The position numbers were made by a program, and so were the translations under genes. A stretch of DNA of 64,000 bases from Flavobacterium limi (GTDB taxonomy: Bacteria; Bacteroidota; Bacteroidia; Flavobacteriales; Flavobacteriaceae), in the NCBI RefSeq assembly GCF_010645075.1, contig NZ_JAADZV010000007.1, positions 62,001 to 126,000 of the forward strand. The letters are read 5' to 3'. A model generated the notes under the pieces. The model made no database searches. It was not told the DNA's origin and saw only the letters and a program-made list of their open reading frames with translations. Positions within the stretch are counted from its first letter, which is position 1; each line of letters opens with the position of its first letter. This document shows, one piece after another, positions 40,692-49,224 of this stretch.

Positions 40692-40699
40692 TATATTTG
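40692..40699 (+). promoter_or_regulatory. -7 element of pyrH
   Basis: TATATTTG, a perfect TAnnTTTG match, 20 bases before the ATG at 40720. It lies inside the apparent longer open frame that begins at 40687, so the longer start is false. Confidence 0.75.
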
Positions 40700-40719
40700 C
40701 ACAAACAAAAGCAACACAC

Positions 40720-41427
40720 ATGAAATACAAAAGAATTCTTCTAAAATTAAGCGGCGAAGCCTTAATGGGAGACTTACAATACGGAATTGACCCTAAAAGA
40801 TTAGCTGAATATGCCGATGAAATTAAGCAGATTCACGACAAAGGAGTAGAAATTGCTATTGTTATTGGAGGAGGAAATATTTTTAGAGGAGTTGCCGGAG
40901 CAAGTTCAGGTATGGACAGAGTACAGGGCGATTACATGGGAATGCTTGCTACTGTTATTAACGGAATGGCTTTGCAGGGTGCGCTTGAAGACAAAGGGAT
41001 GAAAACCCGTTTGCAGACTGCTTTGAAAATGGAGTCTATCGCGGAACCTTACATTAAAAGAAGAGCAGACCGTCACCTTGAAAAAGGAAGAATTGTAATT
41101 TTTGGTGCCGGAACCGGAAACCCTTATTTCACTACAGATACAGCAGCAGTTTTAAGAGGAATCGAAATTAATGCTGATGTTATTTTAAAAGGGACCCGCG
41201 TAGATGGAGTTTATGATTGTGATCCTGAAAAAAATGCTTCAGCAGTCAAATTTGACTTTATTTCTTTTGACGATGTTATCAAGAAAGGATTAAACGTTAT
41301 GGATACCACAGCTTTTACATTAAGCCAGGAAAATAAATTGCCAATTGTTGTTTTTGATATGAACAAAATTGGAAACTTATTAAAAATCTGTAAAGGAGAG
41401 AACATCGGAACTGTGGTAAATATTTAG
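40720..41427 (+). CDS. pyrH: UMP kinase
   Basis: A 235-residue amino-acid-kinase-fold enzyme making UDP from [20 protein letters not shown] at the start, GGGNIFRG (about 50-57), the UMP-binding [32 protein letters not shown] and the C-terminal [14 protein letters not shown] are all as in PyrH. The ATG at 40720 is preferred because a -7 element covers the start of the longer frame. It is followed by frr after 135 bases, the common pyrH-frr order. Confidence 0.95.
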   Translation: MKYKRILLKLSGEALMGDLQYGIDPKRLAEYADEIKQIHDKGVEIAIVIGGGNIFRGVAGASSGMDRVQGDYMGMLATVINGMALQGALEDKGMKTRLQTALKMESIAEPYIKRRADRHLEKGRIVIFGAGTGNPYFTTDTAAVLRGIEINADVILKGTRVDGVYDCDPEKNASAVKFDFISFDDVIKKGLNVMDTTAFTLSQENKLPIVVFDMNKIGNLLKICKGENIGTVVNI

Positions 41428-41536
41428 ACAAATTAGATTGTTAGATTTTACTCTATCATTCTGAATAACAATCTTAAAAAATAATTATATTAGTTAGTAA
41501 ATTAAACTAAGACATTTTTAAATTTAAAAATACTTA

Positions 41537-41560
41537 GATTAAAAATCTAAAAATCTAAAA
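41537..41560 (+). repeat. ATCTAAAAATCTAA leader motif before frr
   Basis: Two to three copies of AATCTAAA in tandem end two bases before the frr ATG. Confidence 0.5.
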
Positions 41561-41562
41561 AA

Positions 41563-42126
41563 ATGACTGAAGAAATAGATTTTATCTTAGAAAGTACTGA
41601 AGAATCAATGAATGGTACGATAGCGCATTTAGAAAAAGAATTTCTAAATATTCGTGCAGGTAAAGCTTCTCCGGCAATGCTTGGAGGTGTTTTTGTTGAA
41701 TATTATGGCGCTGCAACACCCCTTTCTCAGGTATCTAAAATTAGTGTTCCGGATGCAAGAACTATTACATTGCAGCCTTTTGAAAAAAACATGTTATCAG
41801 CAATTGAAAAAGCAATTTTGGTTGCCAACATTGGTTTCAATCCAATGAACAATGGCGATGTTATTATCATTAGTGTTCCGCCTTTGACAGAAGAGCGTCG
41901 TAGAGATTTGGCAAAACAGGCAAAATCTGAAGCTGAAGATGCAAAAGTAGGAATACGTAACTCACGTAAAGATGCTAATACTGATATCAAAAAATTAGAA
42001 AAAGAAGGAACTTCTGAAGATATTTGTAAATCTGCCGAAGAAGAAGTTCAGAACCTAACAAATACTTACACCAAAAAAATAGATGAATTATTAGCTGCTA
42101 AAGAGGCTGAAATCATGAAAGTGTAA
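41563..42126 (+). CDS. frr: Ribosome recycling factor
   Basis: A 187-residue protein that, with EF-G, splits ribosomes after termination. The full RRF pattern is present: HLEKEFLNIRAGKASPAML, DARTITLQPFEKNMLSAIEK, NIGFNPMNNGDVIIISVPPL, TEERRRDLAKQAKSEAEDAK and the C-terminal NTYTKKIDELLAAKEAEIMK. Length equals the usual 185-187. Follows pyrH; a terminator comes directly behind. Confidence 0.96.
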   Translation: MTEEIDFILESTEESMNGTIAHLEKEFLNIRAGKASPAMLGGVFVEYYGAATPLSQVSKISVPDARTITLQPFEKNMLSAIEKAILVANIGFNPMNNGDVIIISVPPLTEERRRDLAKQAKSEAEDAKVGIRNSRKDANTDIKKLEKEGTSEDICKSAEEEVQNLTNTYTKKIDELLAAKEAEIMKV

Positions 42127-42147
42127 CTTATTTGACATAAAATTAAG

Positions 42148-42187
42148 AATCCGTTTGGTTAAAATTATACCAGACGGATTTTTTTAT
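42148..42187 (+). terminator. Terminator behind frr
   Basis: AATCCGTTTGGT (42148-42159) pairs with ACCAGACGGATT (42169-42180), one internal mismatch, followed by a T tract. Confidence 0.85.
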
Positions 42188-42190
42188 TAT

Positions 42191-42198
42191 TATTTTTG
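42191..42198 (+). promoter_or_regulatory. -7 element of the DUF5686 gene
   Basis: TATTTTTG, perfect TAnnTTTG, covering the TTG (42196) where the longest open frame begins; the true start is therefore the ATG at 42241. Confidence 0.65.
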
Positions 42199-42240
42199 CA
42201 TACCAAAAAACACATTCTTTCCGAAACCACAATACTCTGT

Positions 42241-44736
42241 ATGAAGCTATTCTGTTTTTTCTCTTTGTTTTTTACGCTTACTTTACAAGCGCAATTTCAA
42301 ATAAACGGAATTGTAAACGACTCAAAAAATAAACCTCTTCCGTTTGCAACCATTACAACTTCAGACAATGCCAATACAATTACAGATGTTGATGGAAAAT
42401 TTATACTTTCCTCAAAAGTAAAAATCAATTCTTTTACGGTTTCTTATGTTGGCTTTCAAACTAAAATCATTACGGTTTCAGACCATAAAAAGTTTTATCA
42501 GGTTTCGCTAAAACAAAAAACTGATGATCTTAAAGAAGTGATTGTTTCAAATGAAAATCCTGCATTAGCAATCTTAAGAAAAGTTATTACCAATAAAAAC
42601 AATAATAATCCACAAAAAAAATTAAACAGTTTTGAGTATAAAACATACAATAAACTGATCGTAACAGCTAATCCTGATTCCATTATGGGCAGAGTTGACT
42701 CTTCTGCAGCTTACAAAGATTTAAAGAAAAAAAGAATAAACATTGACTCTTCCGATTATAAGTTTAAGGAAGTCATAACGAAACAGCATTTGTTCCAAAC
42801 TGAAAAAGTATCGCAATATCAATTCGGAAACAAAAAACTCAAAGAAACTATTCTGGGCACAAAGATGGCCGGTTTTAAACAGCCTGTTTACGAAATCATT
42901 GCCTTCAATTTACAGTCCATTTCTATTTATGATCCGAAGTACGAACTTTTTGAAACCAAATACAACAACCCTGTTTCTGACGATGCGCTAAAAGATTACA
43001 ATTATAAATTACTGGATACTGTCGCCATTAAAGGCCGAAACACCTTTATGATTTATTTTAAAAATAAAGAAAGAAGAAAGGCAGCCGGCTTAGAGGGCGT
43101 TCTGTATATTGATCAGGAAAATTTTGCCATTGCAAAAGCTGTCATGCGAATAAAAGGGGTACTCGATATTAGCGGAATTCATGAATTTGAATATGTTCCT
43201 GAAGAAAAAATATGGTTTGCGGACAATACCACTTTCAAAATCGTAAAAGGAAAGAACGATGATGACATTAAAATTTTGGGTGAAACTATTCAGTTTGAAG
43301 GGGATGCGGAAGATGCTTTTACCACCCGAAAAAAAACGGCTTCGGATTTTACTTATGTGCTTTCAGAAAGTAATAATTTCGACATTCATTACAATACTGC
43401 TTCACCTATAAAAGATCCGTCCCATTATATTGAAATTAAAGATGATGCAAGCACAAAATCAGAAGATTTCTGGAATGAATACCGAAAAGAAAACCTTGAT
43501 ATTAAAAGCCAAAGAACATATCAGTTATTAGACAGTATTTCAATTAAAAAAAGAATTGAAAAACGTTTAGGACTTGGCCGAAAAATTATCAACGGCTACA
43601 TCCCGCTTGGTCCGGTTGATCTGGATTTAAAAAAAGTAATCAGTTATAATAACTATGAAGGTTTTCGGTTAGGACTTGGCGGAATTACAAATGATCGTTT
43701 TTCTAAATACTTCAGAATAGAAGGTTATGGTGCTTATGGAACAAAAGACGGTAACTTCAAATACAATCTGGGTTCCGGGGTTTTACTGGATAAGAAAACC
43801 AATACCTGGCTAAACGGATCGTACACTGATGATGTAAGGGAGATTGCGAGTACTGTTTTTGCTGTTGATAAACGTGTTTTTAAAATTTACGATCCCCGTC
43901 CAATCAATATCAGCACTTTTTACCATTATATCAGCTGGAAAACCGGCCTGCAGACGAAAATTATTCCGAAGACAGAAGCTGTATTTGAATTAGCAAGAAC
44001 ATATGTCGAACCAAAATTTGACTATATTTTTAATTTAAATGGGCAATCGTATTCCAATTATGTCATGACAACTGCTATGGCTTCTGTTGTCTGGGCACCG
44101 TTTAGTGATTTTATGCAGACACCAACAGGCAGATCCGAAACCGAAAAACGTTTTCCAAGATTTACTTTTCAGTTCACTCAGTCTTTGCCAAATATTCTGG
44201 ATAATGATTTTACATTTAGCAAAATAGATTTTAAAACAGAGTACGAAAAAAAATATTTAGACGGACAAAAAACCAGTCTCTTATTACAGGGAGGGTACGC
44301 CATGGGAGATGTGCCAATAACTCATTTGTACAATACGATGCCAAATAACCTTAACAAGGAAACCATAATTCAGCGTATTACTTTTTCAGGCAGAAACAGT
44401 TTTGAAACTATGTTTTTTAATGAATTTTTCTCCAGCGAATATCTTTTTTTCCAGATAAAACATGGATTTAACCGGGTAAAAATCCTCAAAAAAGTTCGCC
44501 CTTCCTTAGTTTTAGTTACCAGAATGGCCTGGGGAAATATGGAAAAGCCTGAACAGCATGCTGGCCCGGCTTATAAAACACTGAACAAAGGTTTTTTTGA
44601 ATCCGGACTTGAGTTAAACAAAATTTACAAAGGTTTTGGTTTAGGAGGATTTTACCGTTACGGGCCAAATCAATTGCCGGAATTCGAAGATAATATTGCG
44701 GTTAAGATTTCTTATGTACTGGATTTAGGATTATAA
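42241..44736 (+). CDS. DUF5686 outer-membrane protein with carboxypeptidase-regulatory domain
   Basis: An 831-residue exported protein. Signal peptide about 1-18 (ends LTLQAQ), carboxypeptidase-regulatory-like domain about 19-100 (FQINGIVNDSKNKPLPFATI, TDVDGKFILSS), then the DUF5686 region (NPALAILRKVITNKN, YDPKYELFETKYNNP, EGVLYIDQENFAIAKAVMRI) and a C-terminal barrel-like half ending VKISYVLDLGL. Widespread in Bacteroidetes; function unknown. Start ATG 42241 is preferred because the earlier TTG lies in the promoter. Convergent with the antiporter gene. Confidence 0.82.
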   Translation: MKLFCFFSLFFTLTLQAQFQINGIVNDSKNKPLPFATITTSDNANTITDVDGKFILSSKVKINSFTVSYVGFQTKIITVSDHKKFYQVSLKQKTDDLKEVIVSNENPALAILRKVITNKNNNNPQKKLNSFEYKTYNKLIVTANPDSIMGRVDSSAAYKDLKKKRINIDSSDYKFKEVITKQHLFQTEKVSQYQFGNKKLKETILGTKMAGFKQPVYEIIAFNLQSISIYDPKYELFETKYNNPVSDDALKDYNYKLLDTVAIKGRNTFMIYFKNKERRKAAGLEGVLYIDQENFAIAKAVMRIKGVLDISGIHEFEYVPEEKIWFADNTTFKIVKGKNDDDIKILGETIQFEGDAEDAFTTRKKTASDFTYVLSESNNFDIHYNTASPIKDPSHYIEIKDDASTKSEDFWNEYRKENLDIKSQRTYQLLDSISIKKRIEKRLGLGRKIINGYIPLGPVDLDLKKVISYNNYEGFRLGLGGITNDRFSKYFRIEGYGAYGTKDGNFKYNLGSGVLLDKKTNTWLNGSYTDDVREIASTVFAVDKRVFKIYDPRPINISTFYHYISWKTGLQTKIIPKTEAVFELARTYVEPKFDYIFNLNGQSYSNYVMTTAMASVVWAPFSDFMQTPTGRSETEKRFPRFTFQFTQSLPNILDNDFTFSKIDFKTEYEKKYLDGQKTSLLLQGGYAMGDVPITHLYNTMPNNLNKETIIQRITFSGRNSFETMFFNEFFSSEYLFFQIKHGFNRVKILKKVRPSLVLVTRMAWGNMEKPEQHAGPAYKTLNKGFFESGLELNKIYKGFGLGGFYRYGPNQLPEFEDNIAVKISYVLDLGL

Positions 44737-44754
44737 AAAATTTAAATCTCAATT

Positions 44755-44803
44755 AAAAAATTCCAAATTCCAATTTTTATATGATTGGGATTTGGAATTT
44801 TTA
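44755..44803. terminator. Bidirectional TTCCAAA-type terminator
   Basis: AAATTCCAAATTCCAAT (44758-44774) pairs over 17 bp, one G-U, with ATTGGGATTTGGAATTT (44784-44800). A-run before and T-run after suit both converging genes. Confidence 0.85.
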
Positions 44804-44823
44804 AATTTTGGAATTTATCAGAC

Positions 44824-47094
44824 TTATGGCTTCAAAATCAAAACCGATGGTGTATTGTTTAGCCAGATACTTTGAGATTCAATTAATTTTTTCCAGCTGT
44901 CTAAACTTATAATCATTAAATTCTGAGTTTCTAAAAAATCTTTTTTGATTGTTCTGTCGTGCATAATCATAATATGGTTTGGTGCAATCTGCTCGATAGA
45001 GCGAATATTTTCCTGCATGTTTCTTGTACTTTTTACTTCACCACTGGTATCCAGAACTGTAATTTGCGAGCCATTATTATTGATTAATTTTCTGGCATAA
45101 TCAATTAAAAAAGAATCTTCCTCACTGAAAATCGGCATAAAAATCCGATCCACTTCATCTAGATCTTTGTCAATAAAAATACCAACGGGCATTTTTGTTT
45201 TGGAAATAATATGACGTGTTCTTTCATCAAAAGGAGAGTTCTCAAACAGACCTTCTTTTCCGGTAAACTTATCAATCAACCGATCGGGATTTACAATTCT
45301 GGAGGTAAAGCCAAGGATTTTTCCAAGCAGGGTTCCTTCAAAAATAGATTGTCCCAGACCTATCAGCAACAAATCATATTCTCCCTGATTTGCTGTATCT
45401 ATAATATCTGTATCAATATCATTGGTTACTTTAAAAACACTTACCATATTCTGGTTCAAACGTTCTGATTCTTCTATAACCGGAACCAGCATTTTGCGTT
45501 CATGATCTTTAACATCAAAAGAGTGAATTTCAGTACTAAGCGATAAATGCATCGCCGTAACAATTGAATTGTCGGTTTGTTTTTTCACTAAACTATTAGC
45601 AATCTGCAAAAGTTTTTTACCTCTTTCCGGAGTCGCAAACGAAAGCAGGATTTTGTATTTGCTTTTATTTCCAATTTCCTGGGGAATTATTGTTGGTTTA
45701 TCCTTAAAAATATACCCAATAAAATCCAGGGCCGGTCCTGTCATAAAAGTAGTAACCAGAGCCATAATGACCATCATCGTAAAAATCTCTGTCGACAAAA
45801 CTCCCAGATCATAACCAATATTTAAGACAACCAGTTCCATTAATCCACGTGTATTCATTAAGGCTCCGATAGCCAAGCTGTCTTTCCAGTTTTGTCCCAC
45901 AAATTTTGCAGCCAGTGCACTTCCAAAAAATTTTCCGGCAACTGCAACTGCTATAATTACTGCTGTAACTTTCCATAAATACGGATCGTTAAGTAAACCA
46001 ATCTGTGTACGTAAACCTGTAAATACAAAAAACAAAGGCAGCAAAACGATAATAGAAACGTCTTCGACTTTTTCAATAAAAATATTTCTGAATTTATTAT
46101 TCTCCGGCATAATGGCTCCTGCTAAAAAAGCGCCAAACAAAGCATGAATCCCGATTAATTCTGATGCATAAGAAGAAAACAAAAGTGTTATAAAGAAAAT
46201 AGCAACCACAGGTTTGTTCAGACTCTCGCGGGTTGAATTTAGATCTCCAACACGCTTAAGAAACGGACGAACTATTTTCAACATTACGATTACGTATAAA
46301 ATCGCTAATCCAATAACATATAATGAACTGGCAAGTGAACCGGCTTTTACAATTGCAATTACAACTGCCAAAATACACCAGGCCGTAATGTCATCAGCTG
46401 CGGCACAGGTGATGGCAATAGTTCCGAGTTTGGTTTTCTGCATTCCCCTTTCCTGAACGATTCTCGCTAAAACTGGAAAAGCAGTAATACTCATTGCTAT
46501 TCCCATAAATAATCCGAAAGAAGAAAATGCTACTCCCTGCGGCGCAAAAGTTTCATAAACAAAATAAGCCAGGGTCAATCCTAAAGCAAACGGAATCACA
46601 ATACTCGCATGACTGATTACCACAGATTCGTGTGCTTTATTTTTTAATACTTTCAAATCCAGCTCCATTCCGATAACAAACATAAAAAGTATCAAACCAA
46701 TCTGACTTAGAAACTGCAGATTCCCTAAAGATGCAGCCGGAAATAAAGCAGCTGAAAATTCGGGAAAGTACATCCCCACCAAAGAAGGCCCCAAAACAAT
46801 TCCTGCAATCATCTCTCCGATAACTGATGGCTGTCCAATTTTCCTGAAAATCCACCCAAATAAACGTGCTGCCAGGATAATGGTTACAATTTGAGCCAGC
46901 AAAATAGCCAGAGGATGCTGTAGATTTTCAATCATTGAATGCAAAAAGTCATTCCAGTGATTGCTTTCAATTTTTTTCTGGACGATTCCACGACCTGCTT
47001 CAAGCGAAGCCCCTTTTGAAATCATCCAGTATATCAGAGCAGTAAAACCACCAATGACTGTAACGTAGAATAAAGAATTTTTAATATTATTCAT
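44824..47094 (-). CDS. CPA2-family cation:proton antiporter
   Basis: A 756-residue membrane transporter. The N-terminal half (about 60-460) has some twelve helices of the Na+/H+ exchanger fold with IGQPSVIGEMIAGIVLGPSL, GLILFMFVIGMELD, AITCAAADDITAWCILAV (the paired acids DD of the ion site) and FGAFLAGAIMPE. The C-terminal 280 residues (from about 475) are cytoplasmic with a Usp-like segment (KYKILLSFATPERGKKLLQI, and LLIGLGQSIFEGTLLGKILG). It exchanges K+ or Na+ for protons at the inner membrane. Related proteins are called Na+/H+ antiporter or CPA2. No neighbour tells the ion. Confidence 0.85.
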   Translation of the reverse strand: MNNIKNSLFYVTVIGGFTALIYWMISKGASLEAGRGIVQKKIESNHWNDFLHSMIENLQHPLAILLAQIVTIILAARLFGWIFRKIGQPSVIGEMIAGIVLGPSLVGMYFPEFSAALFPAASLGNLQFLSQIGLILFMFVIGMELDLKVLKNKAHESVVISHASIVIPFALGLTLAYFVYETFAPQGVAFSSFGLFMGIAMSITAFPVLARIVQERGMQKTKLGTIAITCAAADDITAWCILAVVIAIVKAGSLASSLYVIGLAILYVIVMLKIVRPFLKRVGDLNSTRESLNKPVVAIFFITLLFSSYASELIGIHALFGAFLAGAIMPENNKFRNIFIEKVEDVSIIVLLPLFFVFTGLRTQIGLLNDPYLWKVTAVIIAVAVAGKFFGSALAAKFVGQNWKDSLAIGALMNTRGLMELVVLNIGYDLGVLSTEIFTMMVIMALVTTFMTGPALDFIGYIFKDKPTIIPQEIGNKSKYKILLSFATPERGKKLLQIANSLVKKQTDNSIVTAMHLSLSTEIHSFDVKDHERKMLVPVIEESERLNQNMVSVFKVTNDIDTDIIDTANQGEYDLLLIGLGQSIFEGTLLGKILGFTSRIVNPDRLIDKFTGKEGLFENSPFDERTRHIISKTKMPVGIFIDKDLDEVDRIFMPIFSEEDSFLIDYARKLINNNGSQITVLDTSGEVKSTRNMQENIRSIEQIAPNHIMIMHDRTIKKDFLETQNLMIISLDSWKKLIESQSIWLNNTPSVLILKP

Positions 47095-47205
47095 AACCCG
47101 TATTTTAAATTATGGGACAAATATCTGCACTGAAAAGCTAGTGAAAAAGCAAATTCAGAGCTAATTTTCAATCTATGTAACAAGTCTGAAAAACTTTGTA
47201 ATAAG

Positions 47206-47925
47206 TTAGATTTTGACCTTTTTTAAAAAGTCGGAACGATAGGTTTCACTTAGCAAAAGCGTAGTATTTTTATTGTTTTCTTCTAAATGATGCAGCACAA
47301 TTTCGTTGTGATTAAAGAATTTGATTGCTTTTACTGCAACAATTTCTTTTTTATTCACACGACAGAAATCAGTTTCCGGCAATTCTTTTAAAAGAGTATC
47401 AAATTTCACATTCTTTAAATTCAAAAAACTTCCGTCTGACAAAAGAACTGTTTTATCACGGCTATCGCTTACGGCTGTTTTAATATACTGAATCTGATTA
47501 AAATACAATAAGGTTTTTCCTTTATCTGTATTGAGCTGAATGAATTTTTTAGCTGTTTCGGGTTTGCTAATTCGCTCAAAAGCTTTTGAGATTGCTTTTT
47601 GCAGACGTTCCAGCTTTACAGGTTTTGTAATATAATCTACAGCATCAATATTAAAAGCTTCGGCGGCATAATCTTTATAAGCTGTACAAAAAATCACGAG
47701 TTTATTGTGAATCATTTCAGCCAGATGCAATCCGTCAATTCCTGGCATTTCGATATCTGAAATCAACAAATCAAATTCGAGATCCGGAATTTCGGTCAAT
47801 AGTTTTTCAGGATTATTAAACGTCTTTACGATTTCAACTTCGGGAATTTGTTCGCAAAGCATTTTCAGGTACGTTAATCCCGGTAACTCATCGTCCAGAA
47901 GCAAGCATTTCAGTTTTGTATTCAA
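47206..47925 (-). CDS. LytTR-type response regulator
   Basis: A 239-residue regulator: receiver domain (DDE at 11-13, phospho-acceptor Asp57 in LISDIEMPG, Lys101 in YITKP), then a LytTR DNA-binding domain (about 140-239: QLNTDKGKTLLYFNQIQYIK, FDTLLKELPETDFCRVNKKE). It overlaps the partner kinase gene by 38 bases, so the two are coupled. LytTR regulators bind paired direct repeats; no obvious target seen here. Confidence 0.9.
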   Translation of the reverse strand: MNTKLKCLLLDDELPGLTYLKMLCEQIPEVEIVKTFNNPEKLLTEIPDLEFDLLISDIEMPGIDGLHLAEMIHNKLVIFCTAYKDYAAEAFNIDAVDYITKPVKLERLQKAISKAFERISKPETAKKFIQLNTDKGKTLLYFNQIQYIKTAVSDSRDKTVLLSDGSFLNLKNVKFDTLLKELPETDFCRVNKKEIVAVKAIKFFNHNEIVLHHLEENNKNTTLLLSETYRSDFLKKVKI

Positions 47926-48649
47926 GTAAATCTATTTTTAGATGTGCAATATAAATATCATTTTCTGTAAACCTTTCTAGTTTGAAATTGTTTTTGTAAA
48001 TAATTCTTAAACGGTGTTCCAATGTTGTATTTCCTAAACCGCTTCGTTCCTTTTTTAAAACTTTTTTATCCGAAATTTTATTCGAAACTGTCATAAAGAA
48101 AGCATTGTCCTTAAACTCAAACACAACCGAAATAAAGGCATCAGCGCTTTGCAGATCAGCATGTTTAAAAGCATTTTCAATTAAATCGATCGAAATTAAG
48201 GGTGCCAGTAAAGGCTGTTCATACAATTTATCTTCTTTATTGATGTTGGTTTTTATCTTTAACTCAAAAAGCGGACTGATTTTAATTTTATTGATTTCGA
48301 TCAGGTTCAGTGCAAAATCAATTTCTTCCTTGGCAGTAACAAATTTCTTTTTGCTTTCGTACAAAATATAATCCAGCACATTGGCCAGTTTATCCAAAGC
48401 AAAATAAGTCTGATAGGCATGTGACTGAATCGAATTTAGAATATTCTTAAACAAATGCGGATTGAGTTTTGATTCTAAATTTTCTAATTGCAGGTCATTT
48501 ACTTTTCTTTCAAGGGCATAAAAACTTTCCTCAGCATTTTCTTTTGCTTTTTTAGACTGCATTAATTGATACACCATAAAACCAATGATGACAATAAGCA
48601 ATAAAACAATTGCTAAGAAGATAAAATTTATAGTATTGCTTTCCTGCAT
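47888..48649 (-). CDS. LytS-type sensor histidine kinase
   Basis: A 253-residue kinase with one membrane helix (about 8-28), a short coiled coil, the His_kinase domain with KLNPHLFKNILNSIQ (His65) and a HATPase region (LIENAFKHAD, about 160-170; RSGLGNTTLEHRL). It has no extracellular sensor to speak of, so the signal probably comes through the membrane helix or a partner. It lies 69 bases downstream of the SMR exporter gene and overlaps the regulator gene. Confidence 0.88.
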   Translation of the reverse strand: MQESNTINFIFLAIVLLLIVIIGFMVYQLMQSKKAKENAEESFYALERKVNDLQLENLESKLNPHLFKNILNSIQSHAYQTYFALDKLANVLDYILYESKKKFVTAKEEIDFALNLIEINKIKISPLFELKIKTNINKEDKLYEQPLLAPLISIDLIENAFKHADLQSADAFISVVFEFKDNAFFMTVSNKISDKKVLKKERSGLGNTTLEHRLRIIYKNNFKLERFTENDIYIAHLKIDLLEYKTEMLASGR

Positions 48650-48718
48650 AAATTTTTATTTTTTGCCAGAGATTCACACATTAAAAATAATTAATTCTAA
48701 TAATCTTTAGCTGATTTT

Positions 48719-49048
48719 TTAATGACTCGAAACAAACTTAAGACCAATAATCGAAGCAATCAAAGTAGAAAGAAAAAATATCCGCCAGAAAGTGGCAGGC
48801 TCTTTAAAAATCAAAATTCCAACTAAAACAGTTCCAACCGCACCAATTCCTGTCCAGACAGCATAAGCTGTACCAATTGGCAAAACCTGAGTTGCCTTGT
48901 AAAGCAAAATCATACTGATTGAAAGACAGACAAAAAAACCAGCCATCCAATAAGTTGATACAATTCCGGTTGTTTCTTTGGCTTTTCCCAAACAAGATGC
49001 AAAACCTACTTCAAAAAGGCCGGCTATGATTAATAGAATCCAGTTCAT
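48719..49048 (-). CDS. SMR-family exporter (SugE/Gdx-like)
   Basis: A 109-residue protein with four helices typical of small multidrug resistance transporters: MNWILLIIAGLFEVGFASCL (with the key membrane Glu13), YWMAGFFVCLSISMILLYKA, VLPIGTAYAVWTGIGAVGTV and the C-terminal helix. The GLFEVGFASCLG and LPIGTAYAVWTGIGAVG motifs are closer to the guanidinium exporter branch (SugE/Gdx) than to EmrE. It works as a dimer exporting cations against protons. No guanidine riboswitch is recognised upstream. Confidence 0.88.
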   Translation of the reverse strand: MNWILLIIAGLFEVGFASCLGKAKETTGIVSTYWMAGFFVCLSISMILLYKATQVLPIGTAYAVWTGIGAVGTVLVGILIFKEPATFWRIFFLSTLIASIIGLKFVSSH

Positions 49049-49197
49049 TTTATTCTTTTTAAAATTAAATACAAAGATGAGAAAAGCTGATGTAAATCAC
49101 AGTCAATCTCTAAATTATCTAAACATTATGAATGTTAATTTATGTTAACAAATCTCAAAAACGCCCCTGATTATTAATCATTTTTAACACTTTTCAC

Positions 49198-49205
49198 TAC
49201 ATTTG
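49198..49205 (+). promoter_or_regulatory. -7 element of the MMPL gene
   Basis: TACATTTG, a perfect TAnnTTTG match, 19 bases before the ATG at 49225. Confidence 0.65.
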
Positions 49206-49224
49206 CATCCATTTTACAAATTTT

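Noticed and set aside
48719..49048. Guanidine riboswitch in front of the SugE/Gdx-like exporter
   Set aside because: The upstream region up to the MMPL promoter shows no recognisable conserved aptamer sequence.
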